The translations under genes and the position numbers were made by a program. 64,000 bases of DNA, from contig NC_079882.1 in NCBI RefSeq assembly GCF_029227915.1, forward strand, positions 22,447,001 to 22,511,000. The letters are read 5' to 3'. Below the pieces are notes generated by a model. It did no database searches, was not told the DNA's origin, and was given only the letters and a program-made list of their open reading frames with translations. Origin of the DNA: Hydractinia symbiolongicarpus (Eukaryota; Cnidaria; Hydrozoa; Anthoathecata; Hydractiniidae). The first letter of the stretch is position 1; each line of letters opens with the position of its first letter. Below are positions 12,601-20,000 of the stretch, piece after piece.

Positions 12601-15600
12601 TCTGGCGGTATTTAATCTGGCACCATGTGGATTGAGATACGGAGGATATTCATATATATGACCATCTGCAAGTTGTTCATCACTAACACGACCACTAGCT
12701 AATCCCATGGGTTTTCCGTCTTTAAAAAAATGAAAATAACAGAATTAAAAGTAATACATTGTTTTTAACCATAGAAGATATTATAATAAAAATATGACAT
12801 AATAAAAATATAAAATAATGAAAATATTTCATGTAACCACTTACGGCTCCAATAAGAACAGCCAAAGAGTTCATATCTGCCAGATACAATACCGCTGGAA
12901 GGAAGAGTAGGTTGTATTTCCACTGTTTTAACAAACAAGGCAACATCAAACCAAATGTAATTAGTAACATTTGGTGTTTCATAAACCTAAAAATGTAAGT
13001 AAAAAAACGTTTTTTCATATAAAGAATAAGTTCGGCAGCTTCTCTGTTTTCTTTACTTTGTTTATTAACATTTGTAAAATAATGGAAGGTCGAATAGAGG
13101 ACACATCAACCAATTAAAATTTGTTAATAAACACAAGAAAAATTTTTTGTTTAAAAACAAATGAGGCTGCCACGTTCAGTCCTAGGTGTCCGAAGTAACC
13201 CATTCATGGACGAAATAAATTATGTCACCTTCTCTATTTGCAAGCTATTTGACCTCAAAGTTTTATACTTTATTTAGACATTCTCTGAATAAAACAGTTC
13301 TTTTACTTTGCCCTTATATAGTTGCATACTATTTCTAATTATACTTGCAGAGCCTATATTAAGATACAAGTTATTTACATATATTATTTCAAGCTGCACA
13401 TTAAATCTCAAAATAAAAATAAATTTCTTTTTTAGTTTTTAAAGCCTTAATCTGATTTGGTAGTAGTTAATATTGTTTATTATAACTTCTTAAATTAACT
13501 TAGGCTAGGTGGCAGTGAATGACTGTAAGCGTTTATTTAAAATGTTGTTATTAAACCTTCAGAAACTCCAAGCCTTTGTTAGTGTATTCGAAAACTATTG
13601 AAATTATTTACCCAGGATAGCCTCTTCAGTTCCTATTGGTACTGCTATCAACGAGGGTCCTGTGAAGGGGGTCCTAGCGCATTTAAAGCTCCCATTTGAG
13701 CTACGAAAGTCGTGCAAGCACAGCAATCGTTCAACTAGACAACCACCTAAGATATCAATTCTATTCTCATGCTGAAAGCTAAGCAGAAAGGATAGATTCA
13801 CACTTTTATAGTCTCTGGCATGACTCGGTTGGGGTTTGAACCCAAGACCTCCCGCACTGGAAGCGAACGCTCTACCACAACACTATCAGCTACAAGACAT
13901 TACTAAACTTTTCAGTTAAAACAATGTTCCCACATTGTGCAAGTTTCGCTCTAAATTCTGCGCTAGTATAGTACACTTTCTCAAATAATTTCTTTGTTAG
14001 TTTGAATACAGACTTTTGCTTAAAAATATTATGTACAAAAGAATAAAGCATACAGGCTTTAGTAGAGACCTGGAAAACACTGAATTTGATAAGACTAAAC
14101 AATTAGGGTCTATAAAAGGCGTAGAAAGTTGTGCAATAGAGACTATTAAAGAGAGAGCAGTTTAGTATTGATAATTTCTAACACATCCTTAGAAGTTTTT
14201 ATCATCACTTTCATATCAAAAAATATAAGTTTTTATCACAAGCCAGTGAAGAGCCGATGCACTTGCAGGATAATATTGTTTTTAAAGTTACTGTAAATTG
14301 TTGCTGTAAATTGTTAAAAACTACTTGCTTTAGCTGACAATTTCTTTTTAAAACTAAGGATGTATTTATAAAATGTGATTTTAAAGTTCTTTAATTTTAG
14401 CCAGATTACAGAGAACATAAACTATGATATAGCATTTAACAAATTAAGTTATTTTTAATACTTTAAAAATATATTTGTTAACTTTCTGATGTTTATGTCA
14501 GAAACAATGCATCAGTAAGACTGACACCAATACCTTAGTTTAGCAAAGTCATTGCATTGGACTTTGTAAAAAGGGTAAATAACTCGGCAGAATGGTGCTA
14601 TAACATTGCAATCAAGACGTTTTTACACTGACAAGTTGGACAACTTTTTTCGGACATTGACAAATTTAACTGCTAGTAACTTTTATTAAAATTTAACTGT
14701 TAGTAGCTTCTACTAAAATTTAACTGCTAGTAACTTCTACTAAAATTTAACTGCTAGTAACTTCTACTAAAATCTAACTGCTAGTAACTTCTACTAAAAT
14801 TTAACTGCTAGTAACTTCTACTAAAATTTAACTGCTAGTAACTTCTACTAAAATTTAACTGCCAGTACGTTTTTATGCAACATTCTAAAGTTATAATTCT
14901 AATTTCCACGTTAAAACAATGCAGTGGCTTGAAGTCACTATAAATTTTTTTTTTATAAATTATAGTAAACTGTTAAACAAAACTATTATGAAACTATTAT
15001 TAAAAACCTTATTATGAAAATCTACTAACAGAAAGTTTAAAAAATTAAGTGCTACTCTTCAAATTATGTCTTACCTGTGTTTCTTTAAAATGTATGTTTT
15101 CTTTGCTGTAAATTATTTTAAATTTCTGTATGCTACAAGCAAGGCAATAAGACAAAAGATTTTGGAAATCTGCTCTTCCCCTCATAACATCTACCAAAAT
15201 TCCAGTGAGAACAGTGGTCTGTGGAAACGTAATTTTAAAGTAAGCAGACTCGTAACATTGAAATGTTTGATACAAGCCTTTAGCATATCTGACTTGGGAA
15301 CAGGTAATTGCACAATGGCTGTAAGCAAAATATGTATTGCATTGGACTTGATCATCAGCAATAGCACCATTTTGAAAACCCAATGGCTGCCTGCATGCTA
15401 TAATTATAACAAAATCAAATAAATTAAAGATATCAGCTGCATCAAAAGAAAAAAAAGGTGCCACTCTTACATTGACACTCTGATCAGACACATTGAATTT
15501 CATTCAACAACAGAATTCAAATTTGCAGTGCCTGCTTGTGCAACTTGGGGTGAAATTGTGAATTCAGTTCAGGATAGAACCCAGATGAGATAAGGAGGAG

Positions 15601-15763
15601 GTTATAGGTATATAGACCCGTAAGAATAAGAGGTAAAGCCATTGACCTGTTCAAAACAAAAATTAGATTTCCTATGGCAGACAAAATACTTACATGATGT
15701 ATCAACTCTTGTGGCAACACTGATCGGGAATATGACCAACAGTAGAAAAGTTTTAAAACGGAT
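1..15763 (-). CDS. Gene C: multi-F5/8C (discoidin) extracellular protein, partial
   Basis: Split gene read right to left. Exons: 15763-15694, 15397-15075, 12986-12845, 12719-12400, 9183-9030, 6023-5805, 5723-5226, 4924-4626, 3577-3442, probably 620-558, then 218 to beyond base 1. Every junction has AG/GT ends and adjoining phases agree, giving about 2.4 kb of coding sequence. The order is hydrophobic leader, F5/8C-1, F5/8C-2, a possible LamG-like start, an unrecognised 165-residue module, F5/8C-3 and a further module cut by the window edge. No membrane helix or catalytic domain is visible, so the protein could be secreted or could continue into a receptor. The initiator exon was not found: the leader exon has no in-frame ATG. 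The gene lies head-to-tail with genes A and B and shares their F5/8C style, with mid-domain phase-0 introns. A role in cell adhesion is inferred from domains only. Confidence 0.8.
621..3441. other. Gene C intron
   Basis: Holds SINE copy 1 (1679-1951). The remainder is AT-rich with poly-T and poly-A runs; I see no further coding exon or structured element in it. Confidence 0.6.
1679..1951 (-). mobile_element. tRNA-derived SINE, copy 1
   Basis: On the minus strand the element opens with a tRNA-like head: A-box-like TGGCTTTGTGGTGGAGC and B-box GGTTCAAACTC, then a body ending near AGGCT at 1679. It aligns by eye along its whole length with the copy at 13619-13895, including TGGCATGACTC, GATTCACACTTT and AGCCTCTTCAGTT. 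It lies in the 2.8 kb gene C intron, in the same orientation as the gene. This copy is more diverged in the B box. Confidence 0.75.
3442..4924 (-). CDS. Gene C F5/8C domain 3 (exons 4924-4626 and 3577-3442)
   Basis: The first exon contains ACAAKIFDYVVSVNTATFSD, then YLQVDLQEEQFVFTLVAYGD and LKYSSDNVDWRDV, which are recognisable F5/8C core strands. The second reads SLPFPVYARYLRVLPLTF and ends MKLDVVVCD, replacing the usual ELYGC with a shifted cysteine. The donor at CAT/GTACGT was chosen over CAA/GTATAC because only phase 0 keeps the next exon open. The intron between them holds one copy of a dispersed repeat and a tRNA-like sequence. Confidence 0.75.
3600..4075 (-). repeat. Dispersed repeat R1, copy 1
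   Basis: The reverse complement of this stretch matches 18480-18905 by eye. Shared words include GCTGATTAAGAAAATGTATA (Y at one position), AATTTGGTCCCAGG, CCCTAGTTA, AAAACGGATT, AAAATGAACACA and ATATTATTATA. The words occur in the same order in both copies. It ends close to the gene C exon at 3577. Confidence 0.6.
4424..4500 (+). repeat. tRNA-like sequence, probable SINE head
   Basis: TGGCACAGTGGGCAG at 4424-4438 fits an A box and GTGGGTTCAAGTCCCAC at 4465-4481 a near-perfect B box with a TpsiC stem. The rest does not fold into a cloverleaf. A short unassigned tail follows to about 4560. A lone SINE head is the likeliest reading. Confidence 0.45.
5226..6023 (-). CDS. Gene C LamG-like start plus unrecognised module (exons 6023-5805 and 5723-5226)
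   Basis: The exon at 6023-5805 begins PDHHWTFRSGSIQDQVTF, which resembles the opening of LamG/concanavalin-like jelly-roll domains (HHW.F..G...D). It runs through GVYFGNSTEQRIQTTKLQ to SGFSVAFSSKG. The exon at 5723-5226 encodes about 165 residues rich in beta-type alternation (DVTLKLYYTQDG, RARLFIVSDSAF, SVKIAIVFEL) with only two cysteines. I do not recognise a family for this second part. It may complete the jelly roll or form its own fold. The exons are joined in phase 1 by an 81-base intron. Confidence 0.65.
6240..8480 (+). mobile_element. Degenerate LINE (CR1/L2-like non-LTR retrotransposon) with 2A-like motif
   Basis: Broken coding sequence on the plus strand, antisense inside a gene C intron. 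Pieces in order: LLLLLLLCGDIELCPGP at 6262-6312, resembling the leader and 2A-like motif of some LINE ORFs. Endonuclease fragments follow (FHNICGLLSNMAYFESLSSF, IGCFYRPTEGSKYL, RDFNINY, SLIDLFFTNYLQNVSFVDVF, SLSEHDMV). Then come reverse transcriptase fragments (NPENFRPI, GKMVDCINIDLSKA, GVPQGSILGP at 8026-8055, KTKVMLFGNLQQLKL, YKHFGTIVDNHL). Frames change and stops occur often, so it cannot be active. The catalytic YADD-type motif is lost between 8080 and 8170. Ends are not defined. Confidence 0.8.
8915..8946. repeat. (CA)n microsatellite
   Basis: An almost pure CA run of about 30 bases, after a CT/CCA-rich stretch at 8888-8914, in a gene C intron downstream of the LINE remnant. Confidence 0.9.
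9030..12719 (-). CDS. Gene C F5/8C domain 2 (exons 12719-12400 and 9183-9030)
   Basis: The first exon reads GKPMGLASGRVSDEQLADG, then WLRIDFGTKQKILSISVQQ, the classic W.QVDLG....I..I.TQG segment, and a YKIYYG strand. The second exon contributes DITPPKTYSSSEITQFVFN and ends with KLELYGHP. The final cysteine expected after ELYG is replaced by H; two cysteines in SCTYGCP may pair instead. The two exons are separated by a 3.2 kb intron holding a foldback element and a 123-bp duplication. Confidence 0.8.
10868..11162. mobile_element. Foldback/MITE-like element with ~50-bp terminal inverted repeats
   Basis: The left end (TGCTTTTCC, ACTTTTATAAAT, TGCGCACTAT) is repeated inverted at the right end (ATAGTGCGCA, ATTTTATAAAAG, GGGAAAAGCA). 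Near the right end is a perfect 40-bp palindrome at 11043-11082 centred on GATATATC. The left arm has an extra segment between two CTAT words that is absent from the right arm. No transposase is present. It is inserted in a gene C intron. Confidence 0.6.
11803..12048. repeat. Tandem duplication of a 123-bp unit
   Basis: GATTTTGTCATTTAAAAAAA at 11814 recurs at 11937, and everything up to CAATTTCTACTTTCAG (ending 11925 and 12048) is nearly identical. The unit contains the small inverted word GCGCTTGAGGCGC. Very few differences between the copies point to a recent event. Confidence 0.88.
12845..15397 (-). CDS. Gene C F5/8C domain 1 (exons 15397-15075 and 12986-12845)
   Basis: The first exon starts with CRQPLGFQNGAIADDQVQC, matching the family opening C..PLG...G.I.D.Q. 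It continues through a strand-rich middle with ITFPQTTVLTGILVD and a phase-0 boundary after FKETQ. The second exon supplies the C-terminal strands and closes with GRYELFGC, the usual end of the fold (ELYGC). The first half has more cysteines than usual (NTYFAYSHCAITC, LLSYCLACS), suggesting extra disulphides. F5/8C domains bind phospholipid, carbohydrate or collagen; the ligand here is unknown. Confidence 0.8.
13619..13895 (-). mobile_element. tRNA-derived SINE, copy 2
   Basis: The head on the minus strand contains TAGTGTTGTGGTAGAGCG (A box) and GGTCTTGGGTTCAAACCCC (an intact B box). The body shares about 270 bases with the copy at 1679-1951. The better preserved promoter boxes suggest it is younger. 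It is not a functional tRNA gene: the acceptor and anticodon arms do not pair fully and the sequence runs on into the SINE body. Confidence 0.78.
14665..14870. repeat. 27-bp minisatellite, seven units plus a partial
   Basis: Units begin at 14665, 14692, 14719, 14746, 14773, 14800 and 14827, with a partial unit at 14854. The unit begins TTTAACTGCTAGTAACTTCT and ends ACTAAAA. The first two units carry a few changes and the middle ones are almost identical, suggesting recent expansion. It lies in a gene C intron. Confidence 0.9.
15694..15763 (-). CDS. Gene C leader exon (signal peptide core)
   Basis: A 70-base exon between TTTCAG and GTAAGT. It encodes IRFKTFLLLVIFPISVATRV, a short basic start followed by a hydrophobic run, as expected of a signal peptide core. 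It ends in phase 1 and joins the exon at 15397, which opens with SCRQPLGFQNG. There is no in-frame ATG, so the start codon must lie in an upstream exon ending in phase 0. A candidate short exon at 16067-16086 (MLLTIC plus AG) ends in phase 2 and does not fit. Confidence 0.7.
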
Positions 15764-17150
15764 CTGAAATAGAAACAATAAACTTGGAGAGTCCGTAACA
15801 ATTATTAATAAAATAGATTTTTGACAAAATGCATAACAAAAGAAAAGCAAATACAGTATCACACTACATATATGCAAAAATTTGTTTAATATAAAACAAG
15901 AAACACTTTGGGTTGTGACAACCCCAACTATGATTTAGATAGCAAAAGCAACAAGAAAATACTTTATTAAATACTCTTTAAAAGTAGATATTACAGGGTT
16001 ATATTTGTAAGTTTGAAACAATTAGCATATAATGCAGAGATGGAGGGCAAAATGATACCAACTCACCTGCAGATCGTCAAAAGCATTGTGAAAGTTTCTT
16101 CCCTTATGAAGTACTTTGGGAAATATGTGTACATATATAAGTAATGCATGTAAGTTATTGCGCTATGTACATGGGACAAGTTAGATTCTCTGAAAGCCAA
16201 TTAAGCTATAAAGGCAAATGGTCTGAAAAATAATTTGTTTATATAATTTGTCTTCACCTCTGCACTACTAACAAGGTAATGGTCTGGCATGTTTTTCCTA
16301 AGCTTAGTTACACACAATGGAGGGACCTAAATGGTAGTTGTTGATTTTTGGTATCCAGTAGATTTTTTCACAAAATAACACCTATACTGTTTTATGTAAG
16401 GCAAATGCTACAGAGACGGGACTTCCTTGAGATAGCAAGATATTTGGCATAGCGCAATTCAACATAGTGGACGTTGACTGTATAGCCGAAGAGTTTTCTA
16501 AATTTAATTTCATCTATTTCGGACTTTCAGCCATCCTTTTGCATAATAAAAACTTGTACCAAGCTCATATACAGAAATTTTTCACACAAATTTTATTTTG
16601 ATAGTGTGGTATTTAGGACTTTCTTATCTACAGTTTCTATTATCCACATCCTTCCACTTGTTGGCACTTTCTTTGCAATTGCTTTGCAATTATATTTTTT
16701 GGTTGAAATTATGAGGATTTACTGACAAGCGCAACTTTTTTGAGCAATTTTTAATTTCATAGAAAGTAGCCACCATGTGTCAAAATGTTTTTGTAAATAC
16801 TTTAAATTAATGTTACTTTGATAAAAATAAGGATAAAATTTCTCATGAAAAGCAAGGCCAGTCCGACTTGTAAAAGGTGGATTGGCTGTGGGATCCTTTT
16901 ATATACAATCATCAAGGAATCAAATATGAAAAGCATTTTAAAAGTGGTGTTTTGCTTTCAATTATTTCATATAATAGGCATGAAATACTTTCAACACTTA
17001 ATAAGAAATTTGTAAGTGTAATGTCATAAGTTTGAAATAGCATTGAAATAGAATTATATCCTGGCTTGTTCTTATTTTAAATCAAAATTCAGGCTTGAAT
17101 ATTCTTAGTTATGAAAACAGATTTGTCCAAGTCAAACAAACAAATTTGTT

Positions 17151-17440
17151 CGCAGCTTAGTGGTAATAACTCTCACATTTTGTGCAGGAAGCAAGAGTTA
17201 GATCCCCTTGGCTGCGATACAATATGGGTGAGTGAATGTTTCTATTGCCCTAGGTTAACCTAAGTCATGTGCAGGAAATTGGGAAGATGGCACACTGTGT
17301 GGGCCATTGGGTTTGAAAGCCCAGGCTCTAATTGGGCTAGGACACCCTATTGAAGCCATGGCCCCCTCTGGAAATAATAATAGACATGGTATATCCCTGG
17401 ATATTCGTGAGACTAGCCCTGTAAAATATCCACATCTCTC
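17151..17440 (+). mobile_element. tRNA-derived SINE, second family, copy 1
   Basis: The plus strand starts CGCAGCTTAGTGGTAATAAC (A-box-like) and has GAGTTAGATCCCC (B-box-like) about 40 bases on, followed by GGCTGCGA, which pairs with the first CGCAGC. The body contains GGTTAACCTAAGTCATGTGC and GCCATTGGGTTTGAAAGCCC and ends near a CT-rich stretch (17430-17460). The central segment also occurs in the element at 28785-28985. It lies in the intergenic region between genes C and A. Confidence 0.6.
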
Positions 17441-18219
17441 TCTCTTTCTGAAGCTCCTCTCTTTCTTTCTTAAACTTATTTTATTATTTCTGACAAAGTT
17501 TGAGGTTTACATTCTTATCAAAAAGTGCGTATGCAGTGTTAGCTAAATTCTTGCAAAAACTGACAACGGGTTGCCAAGATATTTGTATTTATACTAAAAT
17601 AATCTAGCTATATAAGTGAAAGGTGAAGTAGTGGTAGTAATAGTAGTATTAATTTTCCATATATAGATATTATACAAGGTAATAACTAACTAAATTTACA
17701 AATGGAGGGAGACCTCCCAATAGTAAAATTAATCAAAGGAGAGGCCTCCAAGATAAGAGACATATATTTCAATTATTTATGAGCTCCAAAAACAATTGAA
17801 AAAATGCATCCTAATAAAAAATAAATAAAGATTGATAGAAAAATTTGGACAATATAAGTAAAGTTGTTTTATTTAGACAAATCAAGTTAGATATTGGTCT
17901 GTAAGAAAACAGAAACATAACGTTTTCAACTTATTAATAGAAAAGGTGTTTAACTGCAAGTTAAACTGCAAGTTTTGCTCATGTTAATTGTGGTGAAAGA
18001 ATTACAGTTCTTTAGTATTGTGGTTAATATACATTAGGTTTACCTTAGTCATTGAACATGTCATGTAGAGCCTGACACAGTGGGGGTGGTTTCTACTAAT
18101 AGACCTAATCTTAAAGATTGCCATGGTTATTAGTCTCACTTGCCTGTAAAGGAACTGGACCCTACCCAGGTCTTGATTATTAATGGTTGCATATAAGAAC
18201 CCAACATCTCACACTGCAC

Positions 18220-18258
18220 AAGTTCTTCAGATGAATTATTGATTCATCTGAAGAACTT
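18220..18258. repeat. Perfect hairpin, 17-bp arms and 5-base loop
   Basis: The left arm AAGTTCTTCAGATGAAT (18220-18236) and right arm ATTCATCTGAAGAACTT (18242-18258) pair perfectly around TATTG. It lies at the right side of a less AT-rich stretch (18060-18260) and just left of repeat R1. It may be one end of a foldback transposon or the tip of a transcribed hairpin. Confidence 0.7.
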
Positions 18259-18379
18259 AAGCCGTGAAAAAATCACCTGAGGCAGGATAAAATTAAAAAA
18301 AAGCGTCTTATGAATTTTGATGACATCAGCAACTCATCTGCAAAAAAAATTACAGCCTTGTTATTGCGTTACCTCTATT

Positions 18380-18905
18380 GTATAGAGTTTAAAGAAAATG
18401 TATGTAATCACGTGCTTATGATGAATGGTTAATGAGATATAAGGGTTTAAAAATTTTGCTGATGCCAGCAAAGTCCCTATGAAAAGTACAAAAATTTTTC
18501 TTTTAAAATTTGTATACCCATTGCCTTCATCTTATAGATATTAAAACGCTGATCAAGAAAATGTATAGCATCATGTACTTTTGACCAACGGTTACGGAAA
18601 TATGGTAGTTTTTTGATGATATCATAAACCCGTGCATTTCAAAACGGATTTGGGCACCCAGGTTTTGAAAACTTACACAAATTGGTCCCAGGTGGTCCCT
18701 AGTTATATACCTACACGGTGAAAAAAAGTTTTAGGTGCACTGTAATGGCTTCATTAATTTAATATAGGATATTGACGTTAAAGTAGTGTTATTGACGTCA
18801 CGCCGTTACGTCAGAAAATTCAACATTTGAGACATAAAAGTCAGTGAAAATGAACACATTCACTTTGCTTGTCACAGACAGACACAATCACATATTATTA
18901 TATAG
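18380..18905 (+). repeat. Dispersed repeat R1, copy 2
   Basis: Plus-strand partner of the 3600-4075 element: GCTGATCAAGAAAATGTATA, AAAACGGATTTGGGCACC, AATTGGTCCCAGG, CCCTAGTTA, AAAATGAACACATTC, and CATATTATTATATAG at its end. The part at 18380-18480 (GAAAATGTATGTAATCACGT, GTTAATGAGATATAAGGG) resembles a second, older copy of the 18560-18620 segment, so the repeat seems internally duplicated. Confidence 0.55.
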
Positions 18906-19049
18906 ATATACAATAGGATTTATACCATATGTCAAAGTATGACATACAGGTTTCATGAAGTAGTCAGTTTCCCTTCCTCTGCTTACGTGCTCCACAGGAT
19001 AATAATGAAGATCAAATGTGTTGATTATCCTTAAGGGAGTAAGTTGTTT

Positions 19050-20000
19050 GGAGATTTAAAAGATCAAAAGAACATTGCGAAATTTTATAAGGTCAGAAAT
19101 TTTAAGAATATTAAGTTTGAAGAAAAAAGGAGTTGAGTGATCAGAAATTTGGAAAAGGTGATAAGTCTGAAAGAAAAGAATTCTATTAGTGGAATTTAAG
19201 TTTTGACCCCAAACTTGACAAGCATAATTCAAATGTGAGAGAAATAGTGCATGGAAGACAGTTTTAGCAATATTCAAGGAAATCCTATTAGCACACAACC
19301 ACTTAAAAAGAAGTTTGAGGTCAATATTAACACGTTTTTGGATTCTTCTGACAGATAAATCAGAATATAAAATGCTACTATCATCAGCAAAAAGTGACGC
19401 TTTACTGTAGATGATTGCATTACAAAGAGCATTAAGATATAAAATAAAGAGAAAAAGTCCTAATATAGAGCCTTGAGGTACACCAATGTTAATTGCTTTA
19501 AGAGAAGAGCTTGAGTCTTTCTACCTTACATATTGATTACAATTAGAAGGATAAGGCATGAACCAACGGTTAGATACACCAGATAAAACCCTAAACCTCA
19601 AGTTTTCTACGCTAAATTTTGTGGCCTACTGTATCAAAGGCCTTTTGTAGGTCTATGAAAACACCACAGGAAAACAAACTATTATCAAGGGCACTCCTGA
19701 TCTCTTCAGTTAGAGCGATCAATGAGAGCAAGGTAGAGTGTTTTTTTGGAACCCAAATTGACGTTCAGAAATAATATTGTATTCAGTCAAAAAAGAAGAA
19801 AGTCTTGCATGAACAAGCTTTTCAAAAATTTTGTCAATATTTGATAACAAGGATATTGGTCGATAGTTGTTAATGTCTTGGAACCTTTGTTTTTCAAAAT
19901 AGGAATAACTTTAACTGTTTTGAGAGAATTAGGAAACATTCCAGTTTGAAAAGTGAGATTTATAATTAAGGTTAGGATAAAAGAGAGACTTTGTGGTACA
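19050..20000 (-). mobile_element. LINE reverse transcriptase remnant (minus strand)
   Basis: Read from about 19970 leftward: a segment like FQTGMFPNSLKTVKVIPIL, then SERQFGFQK, VFIDLQKAFDTVGH (19660-19602), NIGVPQGSILG (19485-19459), SLFADDSSILYSDLSV (FADD near 19380-19391), and LKLLFKWLCANRISLNIAKT, followed by LNYACQVWGQN and DLIKFRNVLLIF. These are reverse transcriptase palm motifs and the typical end of CR1/jockey-like LINE proteins. Direct joining of SLNIAKT to VFHALFLSHLNYA suggests an internal deletion. Several frame changes occur between 19480 and 19740. It differs in sequence from the LINE at 6.2 kb. Confidence 0.8.

Larger units (their letters stand above)
12987..15074. other. Gene C intron
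   Basis: Contains SINE copy 2 (13619-13895) and the 27-bp minisatellite (14665-14870). The rest is plain AT-rich sequence. Confidence 0.6.

Noticed and set aside
13800-13895. Functional tRNA gene
   Set aside because: A and B boxes are present, but no cloverleaf with paired acceptor stem forms, and the sequence continues into a SINE body also found at 1679-1951.
15602-15877. 91-residue frame starting at 15877 as the gene C N-terminus
   Set aside because: The first codon is TTG, not ATG, and the segment crosses a good TTTCAG acceptor at 15764; only the part from 15763 is taken as coding.
16067-16086. ATG exon MLLTIC ending GCAG/GTGAGT as first exon of gene C
   Set aside because: It ends in phase 2, while the leader exon must be entered in phase 0; the spliced frame would lose the F5/8C reading.
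16818-17015. 65-residue open frame on the plus strand
   Set aside because: No splice context, family resemblance or codon signal; likely chance.
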